Shown here in pieces: positions 14,155 through 21,324 of a stretch of 30,698 nt of DNA. Source of the stretch: JAFMIT01 sp044341215 (GTDB lineage: Bacteria > Actinomycetota > Actinomycetes > S36-B12 > UBA5976); the NCBI GenBank assembly GCA_044341215.1, contig JBIISC010000013.1:1-30698 (forward strand), written 5' to 3'. Under the pieces are notes generated by a model, which did no database searches, was not told the origin of the DNA, and saw only the letters and a program-made list of their open reading frames with translations. A program made the position numbers and the translations under genes. Position 1 is the first letter of the stretch. Every line of letters starts with the position of its first letter.

Positions 14155-14856
14155 TTAACTCTGTGGCACGTGTTTCACAAAAATAACTACACGTCGATTT
14201 AGCTCTTGGTGCGTCCAACTGATGTGACGGGTTGGACCAAGAATCTTTAGGTGGAAATCAGCGATTACTCCACGTTTCTTCAAGAAATGTCGGACAGCTT
14301 CAGCACGATGTCGAGCCAAAATCATGTTGTTGTTAAAGATGTAGTCAGTCCAAGATGCTGCTGTTTGGGTAAAGCCCAGCAATCGAACGATCTCGCCATC
14401 GTGAATTGTTTGAGCTAGTTTTCGCAAGACAACTTTTGCATGATTGTTCAAGTTTGATGAGCGATATCCAAAGTGCACAAGATCGTATTGAGTTGAATTA
14501 ATTTTGGTAGGTACAGAAAGGCCTGGCTCGCTTTGACCTAATTGATTGTTAGCTAACACCATAAAAACATAGGTAACAGTTGGTTCCAGATTTTTGATGA
14601 TGCATTCAAGCTCGGTGGTTGTTGAACAGCTAAAACCACCAATATTTGTAGCCACGGTGTAACCGGTAATAGGGAAGCCGCCATCAGATAGGGGTAAAGA
14701 CCACATAACTTTTGCGGTGGTTTTATACTCAGCAATTTGCACGTTTAAAGGCAAACTTGGAATCGTCTCGTCAGCGGCGACAACTGGGCTAAAAGACGAT
14801 AATAGCAATACTGCAATTGTTGATGCTGCGATTGCTATTTTTCTCTTTGTAGTCAT
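14155..14856 (-). CDS. Secreted FnIII-OmpA-like domain protein
   Basis: 233 residues: a signal peptide (1 to ~28, a hydrophobic run ending VVAA), a fibronectin type III domain (~34-118, with PLNVQIAEY, GGFPITGYTV and YVFMVLANNQLG) and a C-terminal OmpA/MotB-like domain (~125-233). The last shows VVLRKLAQTI, LARHRAEAVRHFLKKRGV and ELNRRVVIFV, the family pattern for binding peptidoglycan diaminopimelate. The expected role is a cell-wall-attached exported protein. The usual GHTD-like loop is replaced by GFTQTAASWTD, so peptidoglycan contacts may differ. TAAAAT lies 5 nt before the ATG. The gene ends facing tRNA-Ser(CGA). Confidence 0.82.
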   Translation of the reverse strand: MTTKRKIAIAASTIAVLLLSSFSPVVAADETIPSLPLNVQIAEYKTTAKVMWSLPLSDGGFPITGYTVATNIGGFSCSTTTELECIIKNLEPTVTYVFMVLANNQLGQSEPGLSVPTKINSTQYDLVHFGYRSSNLNNHAKVVLRKLAQTIHDGEIVRLLGFTQTAASWTDYIFNNNMILARHRAEAVRHFLKKRGVIADFHLKILGPTRHISWTHQELNRRVVIFVKHVPQS

Positions 14857-14909
14857 AATTAATTTTAATACGAGTCAGTCATCGTGAACAGGGCATTAGG
14901 TAACTGGAA

Positions 14910-15455
14910 TTAACAGCCTGGTCCGCTTGGAGAAGCCTCTGGGCGAGCAAGTTCTTCATTTGCGTCGCGGTTGGAACGGATTTCTTCGAATCCTTGACCC
15001 ACCAGAACATCTATCGAATTATCTGTACGGTCATCAAGTACAAGCTTTGAATTGTTTATGTATGCCGCTACGAAAGCAGCAGCATTCTTTCCGCTATTAC
15101 CGTAGTGAATCTCAGCGGTAATAGAAATTTCACGTTGGTCGTAGTTACCAACATCACCAATATTAAATCCGCGAACATCAAGAACTTCGGCTGTTATGCC
15201 GGCCATACCAACCCGATGTGATCCGTTATAAACATTTATTGTGAAAGATTTTTTGGCTGGCACATAATCCTTAGGGAAAACCGCCAACGTAATACAAGAA
15301 GCTGGTTCTCCACCCTCAACCAGAACATTTTTTGGGACGTGACTCAACCAACCAGTACCGAAACCAATAATAAAAACGCCGAGCACAACTGCAGACACTT
15401 GTGCATAGCGCTTACGTCGTTCGAGGCGCTTACCGCGAAAACTTATCTCTGGCAT
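14910..15455 (-). CDS. Membrane-anchored LytR C-terminal-domain protein
   Basis: 181 residues. A basic cytosolic start (FRGKRLERRKRYAQ) is followed by one membrane helix (~20-38, VVLGVFIIGFGTGWL) and an external LytR_C domain (~65-160). The family core INVYNGSHRVGMAGITAEVL, then GFNIGDVGNYD and VLVGQGFEEI, is visible. LytR_C domains occur alone or after LCP phosphotransferase domains in actinobacterial envelope proteins; no LCP domain is present here. The ATG lies 17 nt downstream of the tRNA-Ser(GGA) CCA end, so the mRNA may be a processed extension of the tRNA transcript. The ribosome site is weak (TAGGGTG, very close). Confidence 0.8.
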   Translation of the reverse strand: MPEISFRGKRLERRKRYAQVSAVVLGVFIIGFGTGWLSHVPKNVLVEGGEPASCITLAVFPKDYVPAKKSFTINVYNGSHRVGMAGITAEVLDVRGFNIGDVGNYDQREISITAEIHYGNSGKNAAAFVAAYINNSKLVLDDRTDNSIDVLVGQGFEEIRSNRDANEELARPEASPSGPGC

Positions 15456-15472
15456 TTCACCCTACTTTCTGG

Positions 15473-15560
15473 TGGCGGAGGATGCGGGATTCGAACCCGC
15501 GAGGGCGTTAACCCAACACGCTTTCCAAGCGTGCGCCATAGGCCACTAGGCGAAACCTCC
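15473..15560 (-). tRNA. tRNA-Ser (anticodon GGA)
   Basis: 88 nt with encoded CCA, class II variable arm (GTTGGGTTAACGCCC) and T-arm GCGGGTTCGAATCCCGC. The anticodon arm CACGC-TTGGAAA-GCGTG gives GGA, reading UCC and UCU. The acceptor arms GGAGGTT and ATCCTCC pair except at position 6-67, a T-T mismatch, where a T-A pair would be expected. On the minus strand TATCCT lies 7 nt before the first mature base. Confidence 0.95.
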
Positions 15561-15567
15561 GTGGCGA

Positions 15568-15573
15568 AGGATA
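15568..15573 (-). promoter_or_regulatory. Putative -10 (TATCCT) of tRNA-Ser(GGA)
   Basis: Read on the minus strand, the hexamer is followed by 7 nt (TCGCCAC) and then the G that begins the mature tRNA. Confidence 0.45.
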
Positions 15574-15636
15574 GTGACGCAATTGAGACGCGATTTCCAC
15601 GCTAGATGCGGACTATCAAAGCGGGCGAAGAGTTCT

Positions 15637-15642
15637 TAGACT
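15637..15642 (+). promoter_or_regulatory. Putative -10 (TAGACT) of SRP RNA
   Basis: A good TANNNT match, 7 nt before G15650, where pairing of the SRP RNA ends begins. Confidence 0.5.
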
Positions 15643-15649
15643 TGACTCA

Positions 15650-15738
15650 GACCCCTCGTGCGACGACACCTCGCCCAACTCCCCCAGGGCCGGAAGGCAG
15701 CAAGGGCAAGCAAGCTCTGTTGGGTGTGCGGGGGGTCC
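15650..15738 (+). ncRNA. ffs: Signal recognition particle RNA, small bacterial (4.5S) type
   Basis: The invariant SRP domain IV signature GGGCCGGAAGGCAGCAAGGG (GGAA-type tetraloop plus the Ffh-binding internal loop) is present near 15688-15707. The flanks pair into one long hairpin: the GACCCC start with GGGGTC at the end, and CGCCCAAC with GTTGGGTG. No Alu domain is present, as in most non-Firmicute bacteria. The RNA works with Ffh and FtsY in membrane targeting. The 3' end is approximate. Confidence 0.93.
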
Positions 15739-15772
15739 CAATAAAAAGCCTCGATAAGTCATAAAACAGGAT

Positions 15773-15778
15773 TAGGTT
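15773..15778 (+). promoter_or_regulatory. Putative -10 (TAGGTT) 6 nt before the dnaX GTG
   Basis: TAGGTT, then CACCAC, then GTG. No Shine-Dalgarno sequence is present, so a leaderless mRNA is likely. Confidence 0.55.
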
Positions 15779-15784
15779 CACCAC

Positions 15785-17770
15785 GTGTCATTAGCGCTTT
15801 ACAGAACATACAGACCGGGCAAATTTGCTGACGTTATTGGTCAAGATCACGTAACTGAACCTTTGAAACGGGCCCTTGCCAGCGATCGAACTCATCACGC
15901 ATATTTGTTTTCAGGTCCACGCGGATGTGGCAAGACTTCTAGCGCGCGCATTCTTGCGCGATCATTGAACTGCGCAAATGGACCAACTGCTGAGCCTTGT
16001 GAGACTTGCCCATCTTGCATTGATCTCGCGCCCAACGGAAATGGTTCACTCGACGTAATCGAATTGGATGCGGCTTCAAATCGCGGAATTGACCAAGCAC
16101 GTGAATTGCGCGAACAAGCGATGTATGCACCAGCTGGTTCTCGCTTTCGCATTTACATCATTGACGAAGCACATCAATTAACAACTGAAGCTGCAAACGC
16201 ACTTTTGAAACTTGTTGAAGAACCACCAGCACATTTGCGCTTTATTTTTGCAACTACGGAACCAGAAAAACTTCTGGCCACAATTCGTTCGCGCACCCAC
16301 CACTATCCATTCCGCCTTGTGCCAACATCAATTTTGCAAGAACACCTTGCAAAAGTTTGTGCAGCAGAAAATGTTGCGGCAGATCCGAATGCGTTAGCTT
16401 TAGCTGCAAAAGCCGGAGCCGGTTCGGTCCGCGATGCATTGAGCGTGCTCGGGCAATTAGTTGGTGGCGCCGGTAAAGATGGCATCACGTATGAAGACGC
16501 TGTTACTCAACTTGGTTTCACTTCTGATGCATTAATTGATGATGTTTTTAATGCCCTTCTAAATGAAGATGGAGCCACTCTTTTTAAAGTAATCGATAAC
16601 GTGGTCTCAAGCGGCCACGATCCACGCCGATTCGCGACAGATGTACTTGAGCGTTTGCGAGATTTGATTATTTTGAATGCTGCACCAGAAGCTGCTGAAC
16701 ACGGATTAATTCACCAAGCACCTGACCGAATCGAAACTTTGAAACAACAAGCCAATTCACTTGGAGGACCAGCTTTAACTAGGGCTGCCGAAATTGTTTC
16801 AAATGGCATAACTGCTTTAAGAGGTGCAACAACTCCCAGATTGCATTTGGAATTACTTGCATCTAGATTGCTAGTTAATTCACGTGAATCAGATAGCGCT
16901 GCAATCTTGGCTCGACTCGATGGACTAGAACGCAAAGTTTCACAAGGAATTGCGGTCGCTGCTTCAAATGCACCAAGTGTCATGCCAGCCCCTGCTCCTA
17001 AAGCCTCTCCACCACCAAAACTCTCTGACGTTGCTCCAGCCACAAAAGCAACTGCCAAGAAAACTTCACCGCAGGAGTCAGTAGTTCAGGAATCCGAATT
17101 GGCTGAATCCGTATCAACTGTGTCCGCATCAACTGATTCAACTGCACAAGATTCTGCAGAGCCAGAAGTAGTGGCGGAAAAAGTAAAAGAAATTGCAAAA
17201 CAAGAATCAGTCAAAGAAACAAAACAAAAAGTAGCGAAAGAAGAATTGCAAACAACTCCTGAAACAACACCAGCCGCTGCTGGAGATGTTTCTCTCGAAT
17301 CCCTCAAAGGTCTTTGGACAACAGTCCTAAACACTCTTCGGGACATGGAAGGCGGTGGCCGGGTTGCTTGGTCGGTTGCGGTTGCAGGTTTTCCAACCGC
17401 AGTTGTCGGAAATCAAGTCACTATAACTTTCGGCAACGTGGGTCCTATCGATATTGCAAATAAGCGTGGGGTTGATAAGTTGCTAGCGACTGCGATCCAA
17501 CAAGTTTTCAGTGCAAAAGTTTCAATTGTGCTTGAACACGTTGAAGGCTTTGCGGCACCTGAACCAAAAACCAGTGCACCAGATATTTCGCCAAAACCAG
17601 TAGCTAAAGCACAACCTGTTGAAGTAGAACCAAAACCAGCTGGCGCAGCTGAATCGCCTGACGAATCAGATGATGATCCGGTTTTGGATTTAGCAACGGG
17701 AACTGAACTTTTGCAAAAAATGTTCGGTGGGAAAGTCATTGATGAATATGACGAGAAGAAAAAGCGCTGA
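15785..17770 (+). CDS. dnaX: DNA polymerase III subunit gamma/tau
   Basis: 661 residues, starting at GTG. This is the clamp-loader ATPase that also bridges the replicase. The N-terminus YRTYRPGKFADVIGQDHV is highly conserved. Walker A is GPRGCGKTS, the four-Cys zinc module lies within LNCANGPTAEPCETCPSC, Walker B is IYIIDEAHQL, and the arginine-finger region is ATTEPEKLLATIRSRTHHY. Domain III ends near 370. A long low-complexity Ala/Pro/Glu/Lys linker (~395-500) precedes a tau-type C-terminal domain (~505-590) and a second acidic linker. A gamma/tau frameshift site was not evident. The stop overlaps the recR start (TGATG). The ybaB gene often found between dnaX and recR is absent. Confidence 0.95.
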   Translation: MSLALYRTYRPGKFADVIGQDHVTEPLKRALASDRTHHAYLFSGPRGCGKTSSARILARSLNCANGPTAEPCETCPSCIDLAPNGNGSLDVIELDAASNRGIDQARELREQAMYAPAGSRFRIYIIDEAHQLTTEAANALLKLVEEPPAHLRFIFATTEPEKLLATIRSRTHHYPFRLVPTSILQEHLAKVCAAENVAADPNALALAAKAGAGSVRDALSVLGQLVGGAGKDGITYEDAVTQLGFTSDALIDDVFNALLNEDGATLFKVIDNVVSSGHDPRRFATDVLERLRDLIILNAAPEAAEHGLIHQAPDRIETLKQQANSLGGPALTRAAEIVSNGITALRGATTPRLHLELLASRLLVNSRESDSAAILARLDGLERKVSQGIAVAASNAPSVMPAPAPKASPPPKLSDVAPATKATAKKTSPQESVVQESELAESVSTVSASTDSTAQDSAEPEVVAEKVKEIAKQESVKETKQKVAKEELQTTPETTPAAAGDVSLESLKGLWTTVLNTLRDMEGGGRVAWSVAVAGFPTAVVGNQVTITFGNVGPIDIANKRGVDKLLATAIQQVFSAKVSIVLEHVEGFAAPEPKTSAPDISPKPVAKAQPVEVEPKPAGAAESPDESDDDPVLDLATGTELLQKMFGGKVIDEYDEKKKR

Positions 17771-18381
17771 TGTACGAAGGTATTCTTCAAGATCTAATTG
17801 ATGAACTTGGAAAACTTCCTGGGGTTGGTCCAAAGATGGCTCAACGAATCGCTGTCCATATTTTGCAATCCGATCCAGAAACGCCAAAGAAGCTTGCGGA
17901 ACTGTTATTGATTTTGCAAGACCGAGTGAATTTCTGTGAGATGTGCGGAACAGTTTCTGAAGAAGCGCAATGTCGCATTTGCCGCGACCCGCGTCGCGAT
18001 GTTTCACAAATTTGTGTAGTTGAAGAATCAAAGGATGTCATTGCGATTGAACGAAGTCGCGAATTCAATGGTCGTTATCACGTACTTGGTGGCTCGATTA
18101 ATCCATCGCAGGACATAGGACCAGGTCAACTGCGAATTAAGGAACTGATTACAAGACTTCAAGATGGGGCAGTGCAGGAAGTCATCATTGCCACTGATCC
18201 CGATATGGAAGGTGAAGCTACCTCCACATACCTAGCTCGCCACCTAGGTCCGTTAGGCGTAACTGTGTCGCGAATTGCGACCGGCCTGCAGATGGGTGGC
18301 GACCTTGAATATGCCGATGAAGTGACCATTGGAAGGGCGCTTTCGGGTCGAAGAATCATCAGTCAGGGTGGAATCTCATAA
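17770..18381 (+). CDS. recR: Recombination mediator protein RecR
   Basis: 203 residues, the usual length. RecR loads RecA at gaps with RecF and RecO. The helix-hairpin-helix LGKLPGVGPKMAQRIAVHIL opens the protein. A C4 zinc finger follows (CEMCGTVSEEAQCRIC), then a Toprim domain with VVEESKDVIAIE and IIATDPDMEGEATSTYLARHL, and the C-terminal GLQMGGDLEYADEVTIGRAL. The ATG overlaps the dnaX stop, indicating coupling. A short terminator begins within its last codons. Confidence 0.95.
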   Translation: MYEGILQDLIDELGKLPGVGPKMAQRIAVHILQSDPETPKKLAELLLILQDRVNFCEMCGTVSEEAQCRICRDPRRDVSQICVVEESKDVIAIERSREFNGRYHVLGGSINPSQDIGPGQLRIKELITRLQDGAVQEVIIATDPDMEGEATSTYLARHLGPLGVTVSRIATGLQMGGDLEYADEVTIGRALSGRRIISQGGIS

Positions 18382-18393
18382 TCTGAGATTTTT
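18372..18393 (+). terminator. Short terminator overlapping the recR stop codon
   Basis: AATCTCA (18372-18378), loop TAATC, TGAGATT (18384-18390), running into TTTTT. The stem is AT-rich, so efficiency is uncertain. The recR stop codon lies in the loop. Confidence 0.5.
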
Positions 18394-18487
18394 ATGCGTC
18401 TCAGTATTTGGAATAATCTACCTTTTCATCTTTTCTAATGCCAAACTTGGTCCCTAACCAATTCGTTTTTGAGTTTTAAGGGTTCAA

Positions 18488-19759
18488 ATGGGATTAGTAG
18501 TCCAGAAATATGGCGGCTCTTCAGTCGCTGACGCCGCATCTATCAAGCGGGTGGCGCAGCGCATTGTTGAGACCAAGAAGGCTGGCAACCAAGTGGTCGT
18601 AGTCGTATCCGCGATGGGCGACACCACCGATGAACTAATCGATCTTGCAAACCAAGTTTCACCACTTCCAGCTCCACGCGAATTAGATATGTTGTTAACC
18701 GCAGGCGAACGAATCTCAATGGCTTTAGTAGCAATGGCAGTTGGCCAACTTGGATTTGAAGCTCGTTCGTTTACTGGTTCACAAGCTGGAGTGATTACCG
18801 ACTCGGTTCACGGAAAAGCTCGAATCATCGACGTGACCCCTGGCCGGATTAAATCTGCAATCGACGAAGGTGCAATCGCAATCGTCGCAGGTTTTCAAGG
18901 AGTAAGCCAAAACTCAAAAGACATTACAACTTTAGGTCGTGGTGGTTCTGACACGACTGCAGTTGCGTTAGCCGCTGCGCTTGAAGCTGATGTTTGTGAA
19001 ATTTATACAGATGTTGATGGAGTGTTCTCTGCAGATCCACGCATCGTTCCTAGTGCGCGCAAACTCGCTGCTATCTCATATGAAGAAATGTTGGAGATGG
19101 CTGCAAGCGGTGCAAAAGTTTTACATCTTCGCTGCGTGGAATATGCACGCAGATTCGATTTACCAATTCACGTCCGGTCATCATTTTCAAACAATCAAGG
19201 TACTTGGGTAATCAAGGAACGTCCCGTAGGAGACGAAATGGAACAAGCAATCATCGCAGGCGTTGCACACGATCGCAGCGAAGCAAAAATCACAGTCGTA
19301 GGCGTGCCTGACCGACCAGGTGTTGCAGCCGCAATCTTCCAAACAATTGCAGATGCACAAATCAACATCGACATGATTGTGCAAAACGTATCTGCTGCTG
19401 CCACTGGTTTAACCGACATCTCATTTACTTTGCCAAAAGCCGAAGGTAAAGATGCAACCAATGCTTTGCAACGTGTGCAAAAGGAAATTGGATTCCAGAG
19501 CCTGTTATTTGACGACACCATCGGCAAGGTTTCTCTAGTTGGTGCTGGTATGCGCTCCCACCCAGGAGTTTCTGCAACCTTTTTCGCAGCCCTTGCTGAA
19601 GCAAACGTTAATATTGAAATGATTACCACTTCAGAAATCAGACTCAGTGTGATTGTCCGAGAAAAAGACTTGGACAATGCGGTTCGTTCTATTCACAGCG
19701 CATTCGGATTAGACGACTCAAACAACGAAGCTGTTGTTTACGGCGGAACTGGTCGATAG
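18488..19759 (+). CDS. lysC: Aspartokinase (alpha chain; contains internal beta-chain start)
   Basis: 423 residues. It phosphorylates aspartate, the first step to lysine, diaminopimelate, threonine and methionine. VQKYGGSSVADAASIK (ATP site), SAMGDTTDELI, LLTAGERISMAL and TLGRGGSDTTAVALAAAL form the kinase part (~1-245). Two ACT domains follow (~262-340 and ~345-415), starting VVGVPDRPGVAAAIFQTI and LVGAGMRSHPGVSATFF, where Lys and Thr bind in feedback-sensitive actinobacterial enzymes. AAGGG stands 5 nt before the ATG. The gene is followed by asd after 2 nt, forming the ask-asd operon known from mycobacteria and corynebacteria. Confidence 0.96.
   Translation: MGLVVQKYGGSSVADAASIKRVAQRIVETKKAGNQVVVVVSAMGDTTDELIDLANQVSPLPAPRELDMLLTAGERISMALVAMAVGQLGFEARSFTGSQAGVITDSVHGKARIIDVTPGRIKSAIDEGAIAIVAGFQGVSQNSKDITTLGRGGSDTTAVALAAALEADVCEIYTDVDGVFSADPRIVPSARKLAAISYEEMLEMAASGAKVLHLRCVEYARRFDLPIHVRSSFSNNQGTWVIKERPVGDEMEQAIIAGVAHDRSEAKITVVGVPDRPGVAAAIFQTIADAQINIDMIVQNVSAAATGLTDISFTLPKAEGKDATNALQRVQKEIGFQSLLFDDTIGKVSLVGAGMRSHPGVSATFFAALAEANVNIEMITTSEIRLSVIVREKDLDNAVRSIHSAFGLDDSNNEAVVYGGTGR
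19238..19759 (+). CDS. lysC: Aspartokinase beta chain from internal in-frame start
   Basis: The ATG at codon 251 of lysC is preceded by AGGAGA with 5-nt spacing, the best ribosome site in the operon. The resulting 173-residue product consists of just the two ACT domains. In Corynebacterium and Bacillus the same gene makes alpha and beta chains from overlapping in-frame starts, forming an alpha2-beta2 enzyme. The arrangement here is inferred from that precedent plus the visible ribosome site. Confidence 0.7.
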   Translation: MEQAIIAGVAHDRSEAKITVVGVPDRPGVAAAIFQTIADAQINIDMIVQNVSAAATGLTDISFTLPKAEGKDATNALQRVQKEIGFQSLLFDDTIGKVSLVGAGMRSHPGVSATFFAALAEANVNIEMITTSEIRLSVIVREKDLDNAVRSIHSAFGLDDSNNEAVVYGGTGR

Positions 19760-19761
19760 AT

Positions 19762-20805
19762 ATGTCCCGCGAAATCACTGTTGCAGTAGTTGGCGCCACC
19801 GGCCAGGTGGGCAAAGTAATGCGCGAACTTTTAGATCAACGTAAATTCCCGTTGACCAAAATCCGTTTTCTTGCTTCCGCTCGATCCGCCGGCAAAACAT
19901 TGCCGTGGCGCGGGCAAGAAATTGTGATTGAGGATGCAGCAACCGCAGATTTAAGTGGCATCGACATTGCAATCTTTTCGGCTGGCGGCGCAACTTCAAA
20001 AGCACTTGCGCCAAAATTTGCAGCAGCTGGTGCAATCGTCATTGATAACTCGTCTGCCTGGCGAATGAACCCGGATGTGCCATTGGTTGTCAGTGAAGTA
20101 AATCCAGAAGCGATTAAGGATGCAAAAATCGGCATCATCGCAAATCCCAACTGCACCACAATGGCTGCTATGCCAGTGCTTAAACCACTTCACGACAAAG
20201 CCGTACTTAAGCGTTTGGTGGTCTCTTCTTATCAAGCAGTTTCTGGCTCAGGTCTTGCTGGGGTGGAAGAACTAGAAGGTCAGATTCGTGCTGGTGTTGA
20301 ACAAAACATGGCGGGTCTTGCATTAAATGGCGATGCGGTGAAGCTTCCAGCTCCTGCTAAATACATTGCACCGATCGCGTTCAATGTTTTGCCATTAGCT
20401 GGCTCGATTGTCGATGATGGCTTGAATGAAACAGATGAAGAAAAAAAATTACGATTTGAAACACGCAAGATTCTAGATATTCCCGAGCTTCCAGTTTCTG
20501 GCACTTGTGTTCGAGTACCAGTTTTCTCAGGTCACTCGTTATCAATAAATGCAGAATTTGAAAACCCAATCTCAGTTGCAGAAGCAACTGCACTGTTAAA
20601 GAGTGCACCTGGCGTTGAAGTGGTGGATGTTCCAACTCCACTGATTGCTGCTGGAAAAGATGAATCCTTCGTTGGACGTTTGCGACCAGACCTCTCCGTC
20701 AAAGAAGGTCACGGACTTGTGATGTTCATCAGTAGCGACAACCTTCGCAAAGGCGCTGCATTAAACGCAGTTCAAATTGCAGAGTTAGTAGCAAAAAGCT
20801 TGTAA
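19762..20805 (+). CDS. asd: Aspartate-semialdehyde dehydrogenase
   Basis: 347 residues, the common bacterial length. It reduces aspartyl phosphate with NADPH to aspartate semialdehyde. VVGATGQVGKVMRELL is the NADP fold. IDNSSAWRMNPDVPLVVSEVN is strongly conserved. The catalytic Cys is in IANPNCTTMAAM, followed by SSYQAVSGSGLAGVEEL, and VFSGHSLSINAEF carries the catalytic His. There is no Shine-Dalgarno sequence; the ATG is 2 nt after the lysC stop, so coupled translation is likely. It converges with the PH-like gene, 9 bp away. Confidence 0.96.
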   Translation: MSREITVAVVGATGQVGKVMRELLDQRKFPLTKIRFLASARSAGKTLPWRGQEIVIEDAATADLSGIDIAIFSAGGATSKALAPKFAAAGAIVIDNSSAWRMNPDVPLVVSEVNPEAIKDAKIGIIANPNCTTMAAMPVLKPLHDKAVLKRLVVSSYQAVSGSGLAGVEELEGQIRAGVEQNMAGLALNGDAVKLPAPAKYIAPIAFNVLPLAGSIVDDGLNETDEEKKLRFETRKILDIPELPVSGTCVRVPVFSGHSLSINAEFENPISVAEATALLKSAPGVEVVDVPTPLIAAGKDESFVGRLRPDLSVKEGHGLVMFISSDNLRKGAALNAVQIAELVAKSL

Positions 20806-20814
20806 GTCCCTGAA

Positions 20815-21321
20815 TCAGGCTGGCGGCATTCGATCAAGAACTGATCGGATTGCCGCCAGTGCCTTATCTGCATCATCAATTGTGATGACGAAAACTTTTC
20901 CATTTGCAAAATCAAAACGAAGACCAGGGCCTCTGCGCATTACAGCTGCCGTTGCTTTTTTCCAAGGCACCCAGCGAAAACCCCAGCCGCCCCATTCGGT
21001 TGGTTCGACTTGCAGCAAACGAACACTTGCAACGTTATTCCAGTCGATCTTTTGCACTGGGTAAATCCAATAGCCATATCGAATAAAGAATCCGCTATCG
21101 CGTACCTCAACGTTTAGTTTGCTAAATGTTATTACGGCGGCGTAAGCAAACAACATTACAGATCCGAAATAAAACCATCCCCAACCAATTATTTGTTTCT
21201 CAGCAGAAGCTGAATCATTTAAAACATATGTAAATGCAAAAATTATTGCGAGGAGTGGTGTAATTCCGTAGCGCAGTAACTTGTTTTCAATACTCCCACG
21301 CCAAATCGGTTCGGTAGACAT
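20815..21321 (-). CDS. Small membrane protein with PH-like domain
   Basis: 168 residues. Two membrane helices (~17-34, YGITPLLAIIFAFTYVLN, and ~45-65, IGWGWFYFGSVMLFAYAAVI) are followed by a cytosolic domain. This domain reads like a bacterial PH (DUF3093-like) fold: VEVRDSGFFIRYGYWIYPV, EPTEWGGWGFRWVPW, AAVMRRGPGLRF and VFVITIDDADKALAAI. Function is unknown. The ATG lies 3 nt after the yqeY stop with no ribosome site, so it is the second gene of that operon. Confidence 0.7.
   Translation of the reverse strand: MSTEPIWRGSIENKLLRYGITPLLAIIFAFTYVLNDSASAEKQIIGWGWFYFGSVMLFAYAAVITFSKLNVEVRDSGFFIRYGYWIYPVQKIDWNNVASVRLLQVEPTEWGGWGFRWVPWKKATAAVMRRGPGLRFDFANGKVFVITIDDADKALAAIRSVLDRMPPA
20820..20859. 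repeat. Long hairpin at the asd / PH-like convergent junction
   Basis: Left arm 20820-20836 and right arm 20842-20859 pair over 17-18 bp with one bulge or mismatch region and a 5-nt loop (AGAAC). It lies inside the last codons of the minus-strand gene. There is no T-run, so it is not a classical terminator, but its position suggests transcript ending or 3' end protection for asd. Confidence 0.6.
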
Positions 21322-21324
21322 TGC

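Noticed and set aside
15339..15605. 88-residue plus-strand frame
   Set aside because: It runs antisense through the LytR_C start and the tRNA-Ser(GGA) gene; a classic tRNA-shadow frame.
18382..18487. Lysine riboswitch or attenuator before lysC
   Set aside because: The gap is about 106 bp, too short for the lysine riboswitch. TTGGT/ACCAA (18447-18461) is only a 5-bp stem, and no leader peptide rich in Lys or Thr is seen.
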